Positions 16,694 through 25,238 are shown, counted from the first letter of the stretch. The stretch: 64,000 nucleotides of DNA from SW4 sp042466115 (GCF_042466115.1 NZ_JAXHBQ010000001.1:62001-126000); one strand, 5' to 3'. Numbers and translations are program-made. The notes: generated by a model not told the origin, from the letters alone.

Positions 16694-17520
16694 CAGTTGT
16701 TTCCTACGACATGTGGACTGCTGGTTTTGGTGATGTCGTTGTTGGTAGGGCGTGGGTGGGTTTTCCAAGAGCCCGCATCGCCGCGACACAAGATCGCTTC
16801 GACGCCGGTCGCCCATTTGGGATTCGTGATCGCGACACTGGGCGGGCAATAGCGCAGTGTCAGACCGCAGCGGCGGCGGTCACTTGTATTGGCCTGTGAG
16901 CCATGCACCAGCATATCGGCGTGCAGTGACATCTGTCCGGCCTTCAAGGTGTTGGTAAACGGCGCGCCCATTGCATCGGCGTTGGCGGTGCCTTTGTGAA
17001 ACACGCTGCCTTCGCCTTTGGTTTCGGCCACGGGCAGGGCGCCCTTGTCATGGGTGCCGGGAATGAACTGCATCGCCGAATTGGCGGCGTCGGCATCGTC
17101 AATCGCCAGCCATACCGTGACCGTGCGCGCGGGCGAAAGCGCCCAGAACGACGCATCCTGATGCCATGGTACAGCCTTGGGATCGTGTGGGCGTTTGGAC
17201 AGGATCGCGCTGGCCCAGCACAGGATATCAGGACCCATAAGGTCCTGGACGAGATCAAGGATGCGCGCGTCCGCCGCAATATCGTAAAGCCCGGACAAAC
17301 GCGCCTGATAGCAATTGATGCCATAGGCGCCAGCCTCTCCCATGTCGTTCATCAAGCCATTGATATAGGCACGGATATCGGCAATTTCGGCCGCGTCGAA
17401 AACGTTAAACGGCTGCACGAAGCCATTTGCGTTGTAGCTGGTGATCTGCGCGGCTGTGAGCCGTTCAGGCGTGGCATTGACGACCGGCGAAAAGCGCAGG
17501 TCTTGCTTTTGATCCAACAT
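16693..17520 (-). CDS. Phytanoyl-CoA dioxygenase (PhyH) family protein
   Basis: 275 residues behind a GGGAGG ribosome site. The Fe(II)/2-oxoglutarate oxygenase signature is complete. The HxD pair is in VPWHQDASFW, the distal His is probably in DMLVHGSQAN, and the 2-oxoglutarate-binding Arg is in RRRCGLTLRY. The N-terminal half (LTAAQITSYNANGFVQPFNVF) is usual for PhyH proteins. It is the first gene of the leftward operon and is divergent from the araC-type gene. It would hydroxylate or oxidatively demethylate a small substrate in the cytoplasm; the substrate is unknown. PhyH proteins near sugar importers may act on modified sugars, which is only an analogy. Confidence 0.82.
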   Translation of the reverse strand: MLDQKQDLRFSPVVNATPERLTAAQITSYNANGFVQPFNVFDAAEIADIRAYINGLMNDMGEAGAYGINCYQARLSGLYDIAADARILDLVQDLMGPDILCWASAILSKRPHDPKAVPWHQDASFWALSPARTVTVWLAIDDADAANSAMQFIPGTHDKGALPVAETKGEGSVFHKGTANADAMGAPFTNTLKAGQMSLHADMLVHGSQANTSDRRRCGLTLRYCPPSVAITNPKWATGVEAILCRGDAGSWKTHPRPTNNDITKTSSPHVVGNN

Positions 17521-17599
17521 GATAGTCCTCCCAGACGCGGATCAGTCTAAGCACAGTTGGGCAGGTGTCATCGACGCGGATTGACAAAATATTGCACTA

Positions 17600-17621
17600 T
17601 TTTGATAATTACCTATCAAAA
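17600..17621. promoter_or_regulatory. Inverted repeat TTTTGATA-N6-TATCAAAA, putative operator
   Basis: A perfect 8-bp inverted repeat lies in the 129-nt space between the divergent phyH-type and araC-type genes. It is AT-rich against a GC-rich background and is well placed to bind a dimeric regulator controlling both promoters, most simply the AraC-type protein encoded next to it. AraC sites are more often direct repeats, so another regulator is possible. Confidence 0.45.
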
Positions 17622-17649
17622 CAACCATATTCTTGGATAATCTTGCTGC

Positions 17650-18513
17650 ATGGAAAAGACCCGCTTTCTGATCGACACCTACATCCGTCCTGACGAGGCG
17701 TTTCATTTTGCGCGCAAATCGCTGGCGACGCGCTATCCTGAACGCGCACATGATCACGATTGCTTTGAAGTGTTCCTGATCGAAAGCGGGCGCACCGAAC
17801 ACTGGATAAACGGGGTAACACAGGCGTTGGAGCCGGGGCAGCTGGTGTTCATTCGCCCCCATGATGTCCATGCATTCAAGGCCAATCGAAAAACCGGATG
17901 CCAGATCATCAATGTGATGTTTCGCACGGATACGGCCAGCCATCTGGCAACGCGATACGAAAGCGCCATTGGCAAGCGGTTCTTTGATGCCTCATCCGAT
18001 CTGCCAGAGATGCACACGCTTGGGCCGGCACGTTTCGCGCGCGCTGTGGATGTGTCAATGCAATTGCAAACGGCGCAGCGCGACCTGGCACGGATCGAGG
18101 AATTCCTTCTGGTGCTGACCAACAGGGTCGCCCATGCCACCAGTGGCGTCACCAAAGCTGCCCCGAAATGGTTTTCGGAAGCCTGTAGCGCCGCACAGTC
18201 CCCGGACGTTTTCCGCCTTGGCGCGAAGGGGTTTATTGCGGCAGCCGGTCGAAGCCAGGAACATGTTTGTCGCACCTGCAAGACAGTTCTGGGCGTCACG
18301 CCGACGGAATTCATCAACCAGATCAGGATCGAACACGCCGCCCAGCTTCTGCGCAGCGACGAGGCGTCGATTGATGAAATCATCCAAAGCTGTGGCTTCG
18401 AGAATACCGGCTATTTCTATCGCCTGTTCCGGCGTCAATACGACACAACTCCCCGCGTATTCCGAACCCGTCACCAGCGCGATCCGTTTCAATCCACCGC
18501 CAGTCAGCAATGA
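17650..18513 (+). CDS. AraC-family transcriptional regulator with cupin sensor
   Basis: 287 residues. The N-terminal AraC_binding/cupin part has AHDHDCFEVFLIESG and LEPGQLVFIRPHDVHAF. The C-terminal HTH_18 domain contains the first helix region (FIAAAGRSQEHVCRTCK) and the second (IDEIIQSCGFENTGYFYRLFRRQYDTTP), both typical of the XylS/MelR class. It is divergent from the mannosidase-importer operon, so it probably activates that operon in response to a sugar. The start at 17650 has only a weak GGATAA upstream. Confidence 0.85.
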   Translation: MEKTRFLIDTYIRPDEAFHFARKSLATRYPERAHDHDCFEVFLIESGRTEHWINGVTQALEPGQLVFIRPHDVHAFKANRKTGCQIINVMFRTDTASHLATRYESAIGKRFFDASSDLPEMHTLGPARFARAVDVSMQLQTAQRDLARIEEFLLVLTNRVAHATSGVTKAAPKWFSEACSAAQSPDVFRLGAKGFIAAAGRSQEHVCRTCKTVLGVTPTEFINQIRIEHAAQLLRSDEASIDEIIQSCGFENTGYFYRLFRRQYDTTPRVFRTRHQRDPFQSTASQQ

Positions 18514-18680
18514 CTGTCCTGCCAGTTGCCCACCTGCGCGTTCATCGTTTAACGCGCTGGTCACTTTCCGCGGCTGCGCGGCCTCATTGTCCTTTGCGCA
18601 GTCTTCCTTCCAAGGCAATCTAGCCGCTGCAAAACGCGACAACCCCGGCTGCGTCACTGGTTTGCGATCAACTGGTGCGC

Positions 18681-19697
18681 TCAGACCCCTTCCAGCGAGT
18701 CCCGCATGACGATCGACACTTCAAGCTTTCGCCGCGCGCCCGGATTTCGCTTTTCGATCATGTTGATCAGCTCTTCTGCCGCGATACGGCCCATCTCACG
18801 GTGAGGCACATGCACAGTCGTAAGCGCCGGAAGGACAATGCTGGCCAACTCGATATCATCGAACCCTGTGATAGAGACGTCATCGGGCACATGAAGCCCC
18901 AGCTGTCGCGCCCGGTTGATCGCCCCAGCCGCCAGTACGTCATTGCCGCACATGACAACTGTGGGTCTCGGCTCGGCCTGCATCAATGCCTCGAAAGCAA
19001 TGGCGCCGTTTTCAATCTCGTAGGCCGTTTCAATAACAGGCATCGTATCGGGGTTGCGATCATGTGCCATCAGGCTTTGCTGTATCCCACGCAGCCGGCC
19101 TTCGGCACGGTCGTTCCCTTTGATGATCCCGGAGATTACGGCGATCCTTGAATGGCCCATCGCAAGAACGCGATCGGTCAGCATCCGCATCGCCGCGCAA
19201 TTGTCGAACCCGACTGACGCGTTGACGGCATCGGGCGTGGATGTCCAGGCAAGCACAGCGGGAACACCGCGCCGTGCCAAGAAGTCATAGCTTGCCTGTG
19301 CGCGTTCGGACCCGATAAGCAGCAGACCATCCGCACCACGCGCAACCAGTGCGCGGATTTGTTCTGCCTCCATTTCGGGTTGGTAGGCGCTGCTTGAGAC
19401 CAGCAAATTGTAGCCCGCCGCGTGCAGCGTTTCCTGAAACGCCTGCAAGCCCCGCGCAAAGATCGCGTTTTCCATCGTCGGGATGATCGCGCCGATGGTT
19501 TGGGTCCGCTTTGCGGCCATGGCGCGGGCATTGAAATTGGGCGTGTAGCCCAGCTCCTCGACCGTTTTCATGACCCTCTCGCGGGTCTTGGCAGAAACCT
19601 TTTGCTGTTCGTTCAAACACCGCGACACCGTGGCCGTGGACACACCCGCAACCCGCGCAACGTCATCGAGGGTTGGAATGGTTGGCGCTGTCGTCAT
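18681..19697 (-). CDS. LacI-family transcriptional repressor
   Basis: The start at 19697 (GAGGG 9 bases upstream) gives 338 residues; an ATG three codons earlier has no proper spacing. The N-terminal HTH (TLDDVARVAGVSTATVSRCLN) with the hinge YTPNFNARAMAAKRT is classical LacI, followed by a periplasmic-binding-protein type 1 sensor (VMCGNDVLAAGAINRARQLG, ITGFDDIELASIVLPALTTV). It is divergent from the DHPS/TRAP operon, and two LacI-type operators lie in between. It very likely represses that operon until an intermediate or sulfopropanediol binds. The identity of the inducer is inferred from context only. Confidence 0.9.
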   Translation of the reverse strand: MTTAPTIPTLDDVARVAGVSTATVSRCLNEQQKVSAKTRERVMKTVEELGYTPNFNARAMAAKRTQTIGAIIPTMENAIFARGLQAFQETLHAAGYNLLVSSSAYQPEMEAEQIRALVARGADGLLLIGSERAQASYDFLARRGVPAVLAWTSTPDAVNASVGFDNCAAMRMLTDRVLAMGHSRIAVISGIIKGNDRAEGRLRGIQQSLMAHDRNPDTMPVIETAYEIENGAIAFEALMQAEPRPTVVMCGNDVLAAGAINRARQLGLHVPDDVSITGFDDIELASIVLPALTTVHVPHREMGRIAAEELINMIEKRNPGARRKLEVSIVMRDSLEGV

Positions 19698-19770
19698 CGG
19701 TGTCATCCCTCGTTTCTATTGGGTATTTCAACATCATACCGGCCTTATCGTAGCCGTGCACGTCTAAAAA

Positions 19771-19784
19771 TGTAAGGGCTTGCA
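19771..19784. promoter_or_regulatory. Imperfect LacI-type operator
   Basis: TGTAAGGGCTTGCA matches the second site 10 bases downstream at 10-11 of 14 positions and keeps the TGTAAG half. It sits between the divergent lacI-type gene and the TRAP operon. Its mismatched right half suggests a weaker auxiliary site. Confidence 0.55.
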
Positions 19785-19793
19785 CGAATCAAG

Positions 19794-19807
19794 TGTAAGC
19801 GCTTACA
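19794..19807. promoter_or_regulatory. Perfect LacI-type operator TGTAAGCGCTTACA
   Basis: A 14-bp perfect palindrome with the central CpG typical of LacI/GalR operators lies 34 bases before the first gene of the TRAP operon and about 97 bases from the lacI-type start. The regulator encoded next to it is the natural partner. Position close to the gene start suggests repression by blocking transcription. Confidence 0.8.
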
Positions 19808-19840
19808 ATTCCCGAAGAACCAGACAGCGTGGAGGCTTCG

Positions 19841-20026
19841 GTGTTTCTCATCAGCTCTTTCATTGTGTTTGCGGTGTTCTTTGTGAACGTCGCACTCGGG
19901 GCTCTTGCAGACAGTGCGTTCCTTGGGGACGTCGGAGAGATGTTGGTTTTGTTTGCGGCGTCGGTGCTGTTCGTCGTCGCCATACTCAAGAAAGAGGCTG
20001 ATCGTTCAAACAAGGACGACAATTAA
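19841..20026 (+). CDS. Small two-span membrane protein, first gene of the TRAP operon
   Basis: A GTG at 19841 lies 5 bases after a perfect GGAGG, preferred over the GTG at 19829 that precedes that box. The 61-residue product has two hydrophobic stretches (MFLISSFIVFAVFFVNVALG and MLVLFAASVLFVVAILKK), separated by a short acidic loop (ADSAFLGDVGE), and ends in a basic/acidic cytoplasmic tail (KKEADRSNKDDN). It lies 25 bases before the binding-protein gene and downstream of the LacI operators, so it is controlled with the transporter. No named family comes to mind. It might be an accessory subunit of the transporter; that is inference. Confidence 0.6.
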   Translation: MFLISSFIVFAVFFVNVALGALADSAFLGDVGEMLVLFAASVLFVVAILKKEADRSNKDDN

Positions 20027-20051
20027 GATTTCCAATAGGGAGGAGAACCAA

Positions 20052-21200
20052 ATGGATAAGAAAGATCGCAAAGAAATTGAATCGGTGGAACGCCGCAATT
20101 TCCTGAAAGTTGCGTCGACGGCCGGCTTTACGGCGGCGCTTGTGGCCGGCGCAGGGGGGATGCTGTTTTCGACCGAGGCTGCGGCCCAGTCAGCCAATGA
20201 GGAACGCGAGCGCGAGGCCGCCGCCGAACACATCATGACCATCGCCACGGCCTATGTGCTGGGCGCATCGCGCAGCTATCCGATCATGCAGCTGGACCTG
20301 AAAGAGAATATCCAGAACGCCACCAATGGCAAAGTCTATGTCAAACTGGCCCCCGGTGGTCAGTTGGGTGCAGGCGGTGCGCTGGTGACTGCGGTTCAGG
20401 GTGGCACCATTCAGGCGGCACAGCATTCGCTGGCCAACTTTGCGCCCTTCGCATCTGCAGTTGACCTGATCAACATGCCGTATCTGTGCGGGTCCAACCA
20501 GCGTTTCACCAACCTTGTGAACTCTGAATTCTGGGGCAGCAACGTGACGCCCAAGATCGAAGAGAACGGCTTCAAGCCACTGTTCTATGTCAACATCGAC
20601 CCACGGGTCGTGGCCGTGCGCAAAGGCGGCGACGCCGTCATAACGCCGGGCGACATGGATGGCGTAAAGTTCCGGGTTCCCGGCTCGGCGATGTTGCAGC
20701 AGTATTACCGCATGGTTGGCGCGAACCCGACGCCGGTCGCCTGGGGTGAAACACCTTCCGCGATCCAGCAGGGTGTGGCCGACGCGCTTGACCCTTCGGT
20801 TGGCGCGCTGTTTGTGTTCGGCTTCAAGGACATCCTGTCACACGTGACCTTCACGCAGGCGGTGCCGGATTCTCAGGTCTATTCGTGCAACCTTGAATGG
20901 TTCAATTCCATGCCTGCCGATGTGCAGGAAGGGATCATGTGGGGCTCCGAGATGACCGCGCACCAGAACCTCGCCAAAGTGCCTTCGGCCCGCGCCCATG
21001 CCATGGCCGAGCTGACCAAGGCAGGCGTTGAATTCCATTCGCTAAGTGACGATCAACTGGCCGAGTGGAAAGACGCAGGTGGCTTCCAGCGCTCGGAATG
21101 GGACGAGTTCAAGGTCGAGCTTGCCGGTTCCATGGATGCCTTCGCGCAGATGGAAGAGGCCGCAGGCACACAGGGCAAATACTACGTTCACGACGCCTAA
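20052..21200 (+). CDS. hpsK: TRAP transporter substrate-binding protein (DctP family), Tat-exported; probable DHPS receptor
   Basis: The start at 20052 follows GGGAGG and gives 382 residues. The N-terminus carries a twin-arginine signal, ERRNFLKVAS, followed by a hydrophobic stretch (GFTAALVAGAGGMLFS), so it is probably exported folded by Tat, like other roseobacter TRAP receptors. The mature region has the DctP motifs: GGQLGAGGALVTAVQGGT, then PGDMDGVKFRVPGSAM with the conserved ligand-carboxylate Arg area, and WGETPSAIQQGVADA. A perfect hairpin follows the gene, then the two TRAP permeases. The neighbouring hpsN, hpsO, hpsP point to dihydroxypropanesulfonate as ligand; the name is from context, not from a binding test. 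Confidence 0.85.
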   Translation: MDKKDRKEIESVERRNFLKVASTAGFTAALVAGAGGMLFSTEAAAQSANEEREREAAAEHIMTIATAYVLGASRSYPIMQLDLKENIQNATNGKVYVKLAPGGQLGAGGALVTAVQGGTIQAAQHSLANFAPFASAVDLINMPYLCGSNQRFTNLVNSEFWGSNVTPKIEENGFKPLFYVNIDPRVVAVRKGGDAVITPGDMDGVKFRVPGSAMLQQYYRMVGANPTPVAWGETPSAIQQGVADALDPSVGALFVFGFKDILSHVTFTQAVPDSQVYSCNLEWFNSMPADVQEGIMWGSEMTAHQNLAKVPSARAHAMAELTKAGVEFHSLSDDQLAEWKDAGGFQRSEWDEFKVELAGSMDAFAQMEEAAGTQGKYYVHDA

Positions 21201-21206
21201 GTATCT

Positions 21207-21234
21207 AGTCGAGCGCCCCGAAAGGCGCTCGACT
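21207..21234 (+). terminator. Intercistronic hairpin after the TRAP receptor gene
   Basis: An 11-bp perfect inverted repeat (AGTCGAGCGCC, 6-nt loop, GGCGCTCGACT) starts six bases after the stop codon, followed by a short pyrimidine run. It likely stabilises the receptor mRNA or attenuates read-through into the permease genes. Confidence 0.65.
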
Positions 21235-21311
21235 GTTCCCATTCTTTTCCGTGACAAAGTGCGGACGCCGCTGGCGTTGCCTTTTCTTGCGTGACCCGAT
21301 CGGACCCGCCC

Positions 21312-21824
21312 ATGCATTTCCTGCGCAAAATTGATCGAAACGCCGAACGCTGGCTGCTTTTGACCTTCTACGTGATGCTTGTCATCACCATGGCCATCGA
21401 AGTGCTGCGCCGCGAGATTTTCGCCTATTCGTCCATTTGGGGCGAAGAAATCGTGCGCTATTCTTTCATCTATCTGGCATGGATCGGGGCCGCGGCGGCG
21501 GTCAAGGAACGCGCCCATATCCGCATCGACGTGATCATGCACTACCTCGGGCCACGGCCCAAGGCGCTGCTTTATATGTTTGGCGATCTGGTGATGATGG
21601 TGGTGGCCGTCATCGCGCTTTATTGGTCGATGGAGGCGGTCCACGTTTCTTACAAATTCGGGTCCGTCACCCACGGTCTGCGCATCTCGCAGGTCTGGTT
21701 CCTGATGGCGGTGCCAACCGGATTTGCTCTGATGATCTGGCGTCTGCTGCAGTCGCTATACCGTGATTTCATCTCCCTCAAGACAGGTCGGCCTGTCTAT
21801 GAGGGCGACACATTGTTTGATTAG
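21312..21824 (+). CDS. hpsL: TRAP transporter small permease (DctQ family)
   Basis: 170 residues from the ATG at 21312; a GTG at 21291 is an alternative and neither has a strong ribosome site. It has four membrane spans (LLLTFYVMLVITMAIEVL, YSFIYLAWIGAAAAVK, ALLYMFGDLVMMVVAVIAL, WFLMAVPTGFALMIW), the DctQ pattern. The WGEEIVRYSF and RAHIRIDV motifs are typical of the family. It scaffolds the large permease encoded 11 bases downstream. Substrate as for the receptor, inferred from the hps neighbours. Confidence 0.87.
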   Translation: MHFLRKIDRNAERWLLLTFYVMLVITMAIEVLRREIFAYSSIWGEEIVRYSFIYLAWIGAAAAVKERAHIRIDVIMHYLGPRPKALLYMFGDLVMMVVAVIALYWSMEAVHVSYKFGSVTHGLRISQVWFLMAVPTGFALMIWRLLQSLYRDFISLKTGRPVYEGDTLFD

Positions 21825-21835
21825 GAGCGCGCGAA

Positions 21836-23164
21836 ATGCTTTGGAATACTGGCGCGCAAGCCGTTGAACTTGGGTGGGATTTCTATCTTCCCGTCATAAT
21901 TTTCGTCGCCCTCATTGCCACGGCCGTGCCTGTTTGGGCCGCCATCGGGTCCTCTGCGATCCTGATGTTGCTGATGTCGGGCGATCTGCCTCTGTCGCTG
22001 GTGGGCGAACGCCTGTTCAGCGGCATTGACGCCTTCGCGCTGACGGCCATCCCCTTGTTTATCCTGACGGGTGACGTGCTGGTGCGCACCGGCCTTAGTC
22101 GAAAATTCCTTGATGTGGCCGAGGCGCTGACCTGTTTCACCAAGGGCGGCTTTGGCTCGGCCACGGTGTTGGTCTGCGGCATGTTCGCGGCAATCTCCGG
22201 CTCGGATGCAGCAGGGGCGGCGGCCGTGGGCCGCATGACGATCGCGCGGCTGGTCGAGGCAGGCTATCCGCGCCCCTACGCCTGCGCGCTTGTGGCAGCC
22301 GGTGCCTGCACGGGCATCCTGATCCCGCCCTCGATCGCCTATATCATCATCGGCCTTGTGCTTGGCATATCCGCCTCGACGCTGTTTCTTGCCGCGCTGA
22401 TCCCTGGCCTGTGCATCCTGTTGGCGATCTTGATCACCAACCTCGTTGTGAACCGCATCTATGCCTACGAGGGCGGCGGCAATCTGACGTTCACGGAATG
22501 GCTGGGCAATCTGGGCCGCTCGCTGATATCGGGCTGGTATGCCTTCATCGTGCCCGGCATCATCTTTTACGGCATCTTTTCGGGTCGCCTTACCCCGACA
22601 GAAGCAGGTGCCACGGCGGTGGTTGTGACCATTGGGATGGGGTTCATTCTGGGCACGCTGAAGTGGGCGGATTTCCCTGCGATGCTGGTCAGTTCAGCCA
22701 AGGTGAACGGTGTCATCCTGCCGATCATCGCCTTTTCCGCGCCTTTGGCCGAAGCACTGGCGATCATGGGCGTGCCGCAGGGCTTCGTGGCGTCGGCCAC
22801 CAGCCTCACCAATGAACCGTGGCTGTTGATCCTGTTGATGATCGGCATCCTGATCGCGGCGGGCTGCGTGATGGAGACGACCCCCAACATCGTCATTCTG
22901 GCGCCCATTTTGCAGCCATTGGCCGAAAACATCGGCATGAACGAAATCCAGTTCTGCATCATGATGATCACGGCCCTGGGCGTGGGTTTCATTACCCCGC
23001 CCCTTGGGCTCAACCTCTTTGTTGTGTCGGGGATTACCGGTGAATCAATTCTCAAGATTGCAGCGCGCGCGGTGCCGTTCGTTCTGAGCATGTTCGTGAT
23101 CGTTCTGTTCATCGCCTACGTTCCGGCAGTCTCGACCACACTTCTTCCCGATATTTACAAATAG
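21836..23164 (+). CDS. hpsM: TRAP transporter large permease (DctM family)
   Basis: 442 residues, start at 21836 behind TAGGAG. Eleven or twelve hydrophobic spans are visible, with the family motifs AISGSDAAGAAAVGRM, CTGILIPPSIAYIIIG and GRLTPTEAGATAVV. The C-terminal repeat shows GVGFITPPLGLNLFV. It transports the substrate by sodium or proton symport together with DctQ and the receptor. It precedes hpsN by 12 bases in one operon. Confidence 0.9.
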   Translation: MLWNTGAQAVELGWDFYLPVIIFVALIATAVPVWAAIGSSAILMLLMSGDLPLSLVGERLFSGIDAFALTAIPLFILTGDVLVRTGLSRKFLDVAEALTCFTKGGFGSATVLVCGMFAAISGSDAAGAAAVGRMTIARLVEAGYPRPYACALVAAGACTGILIPPSIAYIIIGLVLGISASTLFLAALIPGLCILLAILITNLVVNRIYAYEGGGNLTFTEWLGNLGRSLISGWYAFIVPGIIFYGIFSGRLTPTEAGATAVVVTIGMGFILGTLKWADFPAMLVSSAKVNGVILPIIAFSAPLAEALAIMGVPQGFVASATSLTNEPWLLILLMIGILIAAGCVMETTPNIVILAPILQPLAENIGMNEIQFCIMMITALGVGFITPPLGLNLFVVSGITGESILKIAARAVPFVLSMFVIVLFIAYVPAVSTTLLPDIYK

Positions 23165-23176
23165 GACCGACCAAAG

Positions 23177-24484
23177 ATGACACGAGACTATCTCAAGAAA
23201 GCGACGTTGACGGCGGCATCGGGTGCGTCGGATGTGCATGACACGGTGGTTTCAATCCTGCGTGACATCGAGGCGGGCCGGGATGCCAAGGCGCTGGAAT
23301 ATGCCGCCAAGTTCGATCGTTATGACGGCAACGTGCTGTTGACCCCCCAAGAGATCGAGGCCGCGATTGCGCTGGTGCCCGAAAAGCTCAAGGCCGACAT
23401 CCGCTTCGCCCATGACAACGTCAAACGCTTTGCCCAACTGCAGAAAAGCACCGTTGCCGACGTCGAGATGGAGATCCAGCCCGGCTATGTTGCTGGCCAA
23501 AAGGCGATCCCTGTGGATGCGGCAGGCTGTTATGTGCCCGGCGGTCGCTACAGCCACATCGCCAGCGCCATCATGACCGTCACGACGGCCAAGGTGGCGG
23601 GGTGCAAGCACATCACAGCCGCCTCTCCACCGCGCCCCGACGTGGGCGTGGCCCCCGCAATCATCTATGCTGCCCACATTTGTGGTGCGGACAAAATCCT
23701 TGCCATGGGTGGCGTGCAGGGCGTCGCGGCGATGACCTACGGGTTATTTGGTCTGCCATCGGCCAATATCCTCGTCGGCCCCGGCAACCAGTTCGTCGCC
23801 GAAGCCAAACGCATCCTCTTTGGCCAGGTCGGGATCGACATGATCGCAGGGCCGACCGACAGCCTGATTTTGGCGGACGCCTCGGCCGATGCCCATGTGG
23901 TGGCGACTGATTTGGTGTCTCAGGCCGAACATGGCTACAACTCGCCCGTTTGGTTGGTGACGGATGACCGCGCCCTGGCGATGGATGTCCTGGCCCGCGT
24001 GCCCGCCTTGATCGACGACCTGCCCGAGCTGAACCGCGACAATGCCTTTGCGGCGTGGCGCGACTATGCCGAAGTGATCGTCTGCGCGGACCGCGCGGAC
24101 ATGGCAAAATGCAGCGATGAATACGCCCCCGAGCACCTGACAGTGATGGCCGAGGATTTGGACTGGTGGCTTGAAACCCTGACCTGCTATGGCTCGTTGT
24201 TCCTGGGCGAAGAAACGACCGTGTCGTATGGCGACAAGGCGTCCGGCACCAACCACGTGCTGCCGACCTCTGGCGCGGCGGACTACACGGGCGGGCTCAG
24301 CGTGCACAAATACATGAAGATCGTCACATGGCAGCGCTCCACCCGCGAGGCCTCCAAGGACGTGGCCATTGCCACGGCGCGGATTTCGCGGCTGGAAGGG
24401 ATGGAGGCGCATGCCCGCGCAGCGGACGTGCGGCTGGCCAAGTACTTCCCCGACGAGACGTTCGACCTGACAGCCGATGGCTGA
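23177..24484 (+). CDS. hpsN: Sulfopropanediol 3-dehydrogenase (HisD-fold)
   Basis: 435 residues of the histidinol-dehydrogenase fold: AGCYVPGGRYSHIASAI, LVGPGNQFVAEAKR, GPTDSLILAD, SQAEHGYN and AADYTGGLSVHKYMKI. HpsN oxidises (R)-2,3-dihydroxypropane-1-sulfonate in two NAD steps to (R)-sulfolactate. A biosynthetic HisD role is disfavoured because no his gene is near. The gene follows a TRAP transporter, overlaps hpsO and precedes hpsP, and comDE follow. This order is that of characterised DHPS clusters in Cupriavidus and Roseovarius. The call rests on family plus context. Confidence 0.87.
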   Translation: MTRDYLKKATLTAASGASDVHDTVVSILRDIEAGRDAKALEYAAKFDRYDGNVLLTPQEIEAAIALVPEKLKADIRFAHDNVKRFAQLQKSTVADVEMEIQPGYVAGQKAIPVDAAGCYVPGGRYSHIASAIMTVTTAKVAGCKHITAASPPRPDVGVAPAIIYAAHICGADKILAMGGVQGVAAMTYGLFGLPSANILVGPGNQFVAEAKRILFGQVGIDMIAGPTDSLILADASADAHVVATDLVSQAEHGYNSPVWLVTDDRALAMDVLARVPALIDDLPELNRDNAFAAWRDYAEVIVCADRADMAKCSDEYAPEHLTVMAEDLDWWLETLTCYGSLFLGEETTVSYGDKASGTNHVLPTSGAADYTGGLSVHKYMKIVTWQRSTREASKDVAIATARISRLEGMEAHARAADVRLAKYFPDETFDLTADG

Positions 24485-25238
24485 TCCTGCCCACCTTTTC
24501 GACCTGAGCGGCAAGGTGGCTTGTATCACCGGTGCCAGTTCGGGTCTGGGTCGCCGTGCGGCGATTGTTCTGGCTGGGGCCGGGGCGAAGGTTGTGGGCG
24601 TGGCGCGTCGGCGCCCGGCGTTGGATGGGCTGTGCGATGAGATTGGCAGCGGTGCAGCCGGTGTCGTGGCCGATGTCGCGGATCGGGCAGGGCAGGATGA
24701 CCTTGCCGCCCGCGTGTCGGCCTCCTTCGGTGCGCCCGATATCGTCATCCACGCCGCGGGTGTGAACCTGCGCGAGGCGGCAGATGACGTGACAAATGCA
24801 GGTTGGGATCAGACACTGGCGCTCAACCTCTCGGCGCCATTCTTTCTTAGCCAGGCGCTGGTGCCTGCGATGAAGGCAAAGGGCTGGGGCCGGATCGTCA
24901 ATTTCGCCTCGCTGCAAACCACGCGGGCCTTTCCCGGTGGCATTGCCTATGGGGCCAGCAAGGGCGGGATCGGCCAGCTGACCCGCGCCATGGCCGAGGC
25001 GTGGTCGCGCGACGGGATCACTGCCAATGCCATCGGACCGGGGTTCTTTCCCACGGAGCTGACGGCGGCGGTATTCGAGGATGGCGACCGCGCCGCAGCC
25101 AACGCCGCGCAAACCTGCATCGGCCGCAATGGCCGCCTTGCGGATATTGACGGGCCGGTGTTGTTCCTGTGCTCGGAGGCCTCGGCCTATGTGACGGGGC
25201 AGGTGTTGATGGTTGACGGGGGGTTCACGGCGAAATGA
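24477..25238 (+). CDS. hpsO: Short-chain dehydrogenase, probable DHPS 2-dehydrogenase
   Basis: 253 residues with the SDR Rossmann motif GASSGLGRRAA near the N-terminus, NFASLQTTRA (catalytic Ser region) and the YGASK active site (Tyr-x3-Lys), ending in VTGQVLMVDGGFTAK. It overlaps hpsN by 8 bases and hpsP by 4 bases, which implies tight co-expression. In DHPS degraders HpsO and HpsP oxidise and reduce the C2 hydroxyl, converting the S isomer to the R isomer used by HpsN. That role is assigned by position; the sequence alone says only SDR. Confidence 0.78.
   Translation: MADPAHLFDLSGKVACITGASSGLGRRAAIVLAGAGAKVVGVARRRPALDGLCDEIGSGAAGVVADVADRAGQDDLAARVSASFGAPDIVIHAAGVNLREAADDVTNAGWDQTLALNLSAPFFLSQALVPAMKAKGWGRIVNFASLQTTRAFPGGIAYGASKGGIGQLTRAMAEAWSRDGITANAIGPGFFPTELTAAVFEDGDRAAANAAQTCIGRNGRLADIDGPVLFLCSEASAYVTGQVLMVDGGFTAK

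Noticed and set aside
23177..24484. Biosynthetic histidinol dehydrogenase (hisD)
   Set aside because: The HisD fold is real, but the neighbours are a TRAP transporter, hpsO/hpsP-type dehydrogenases and comDE, with no histidine gene near.
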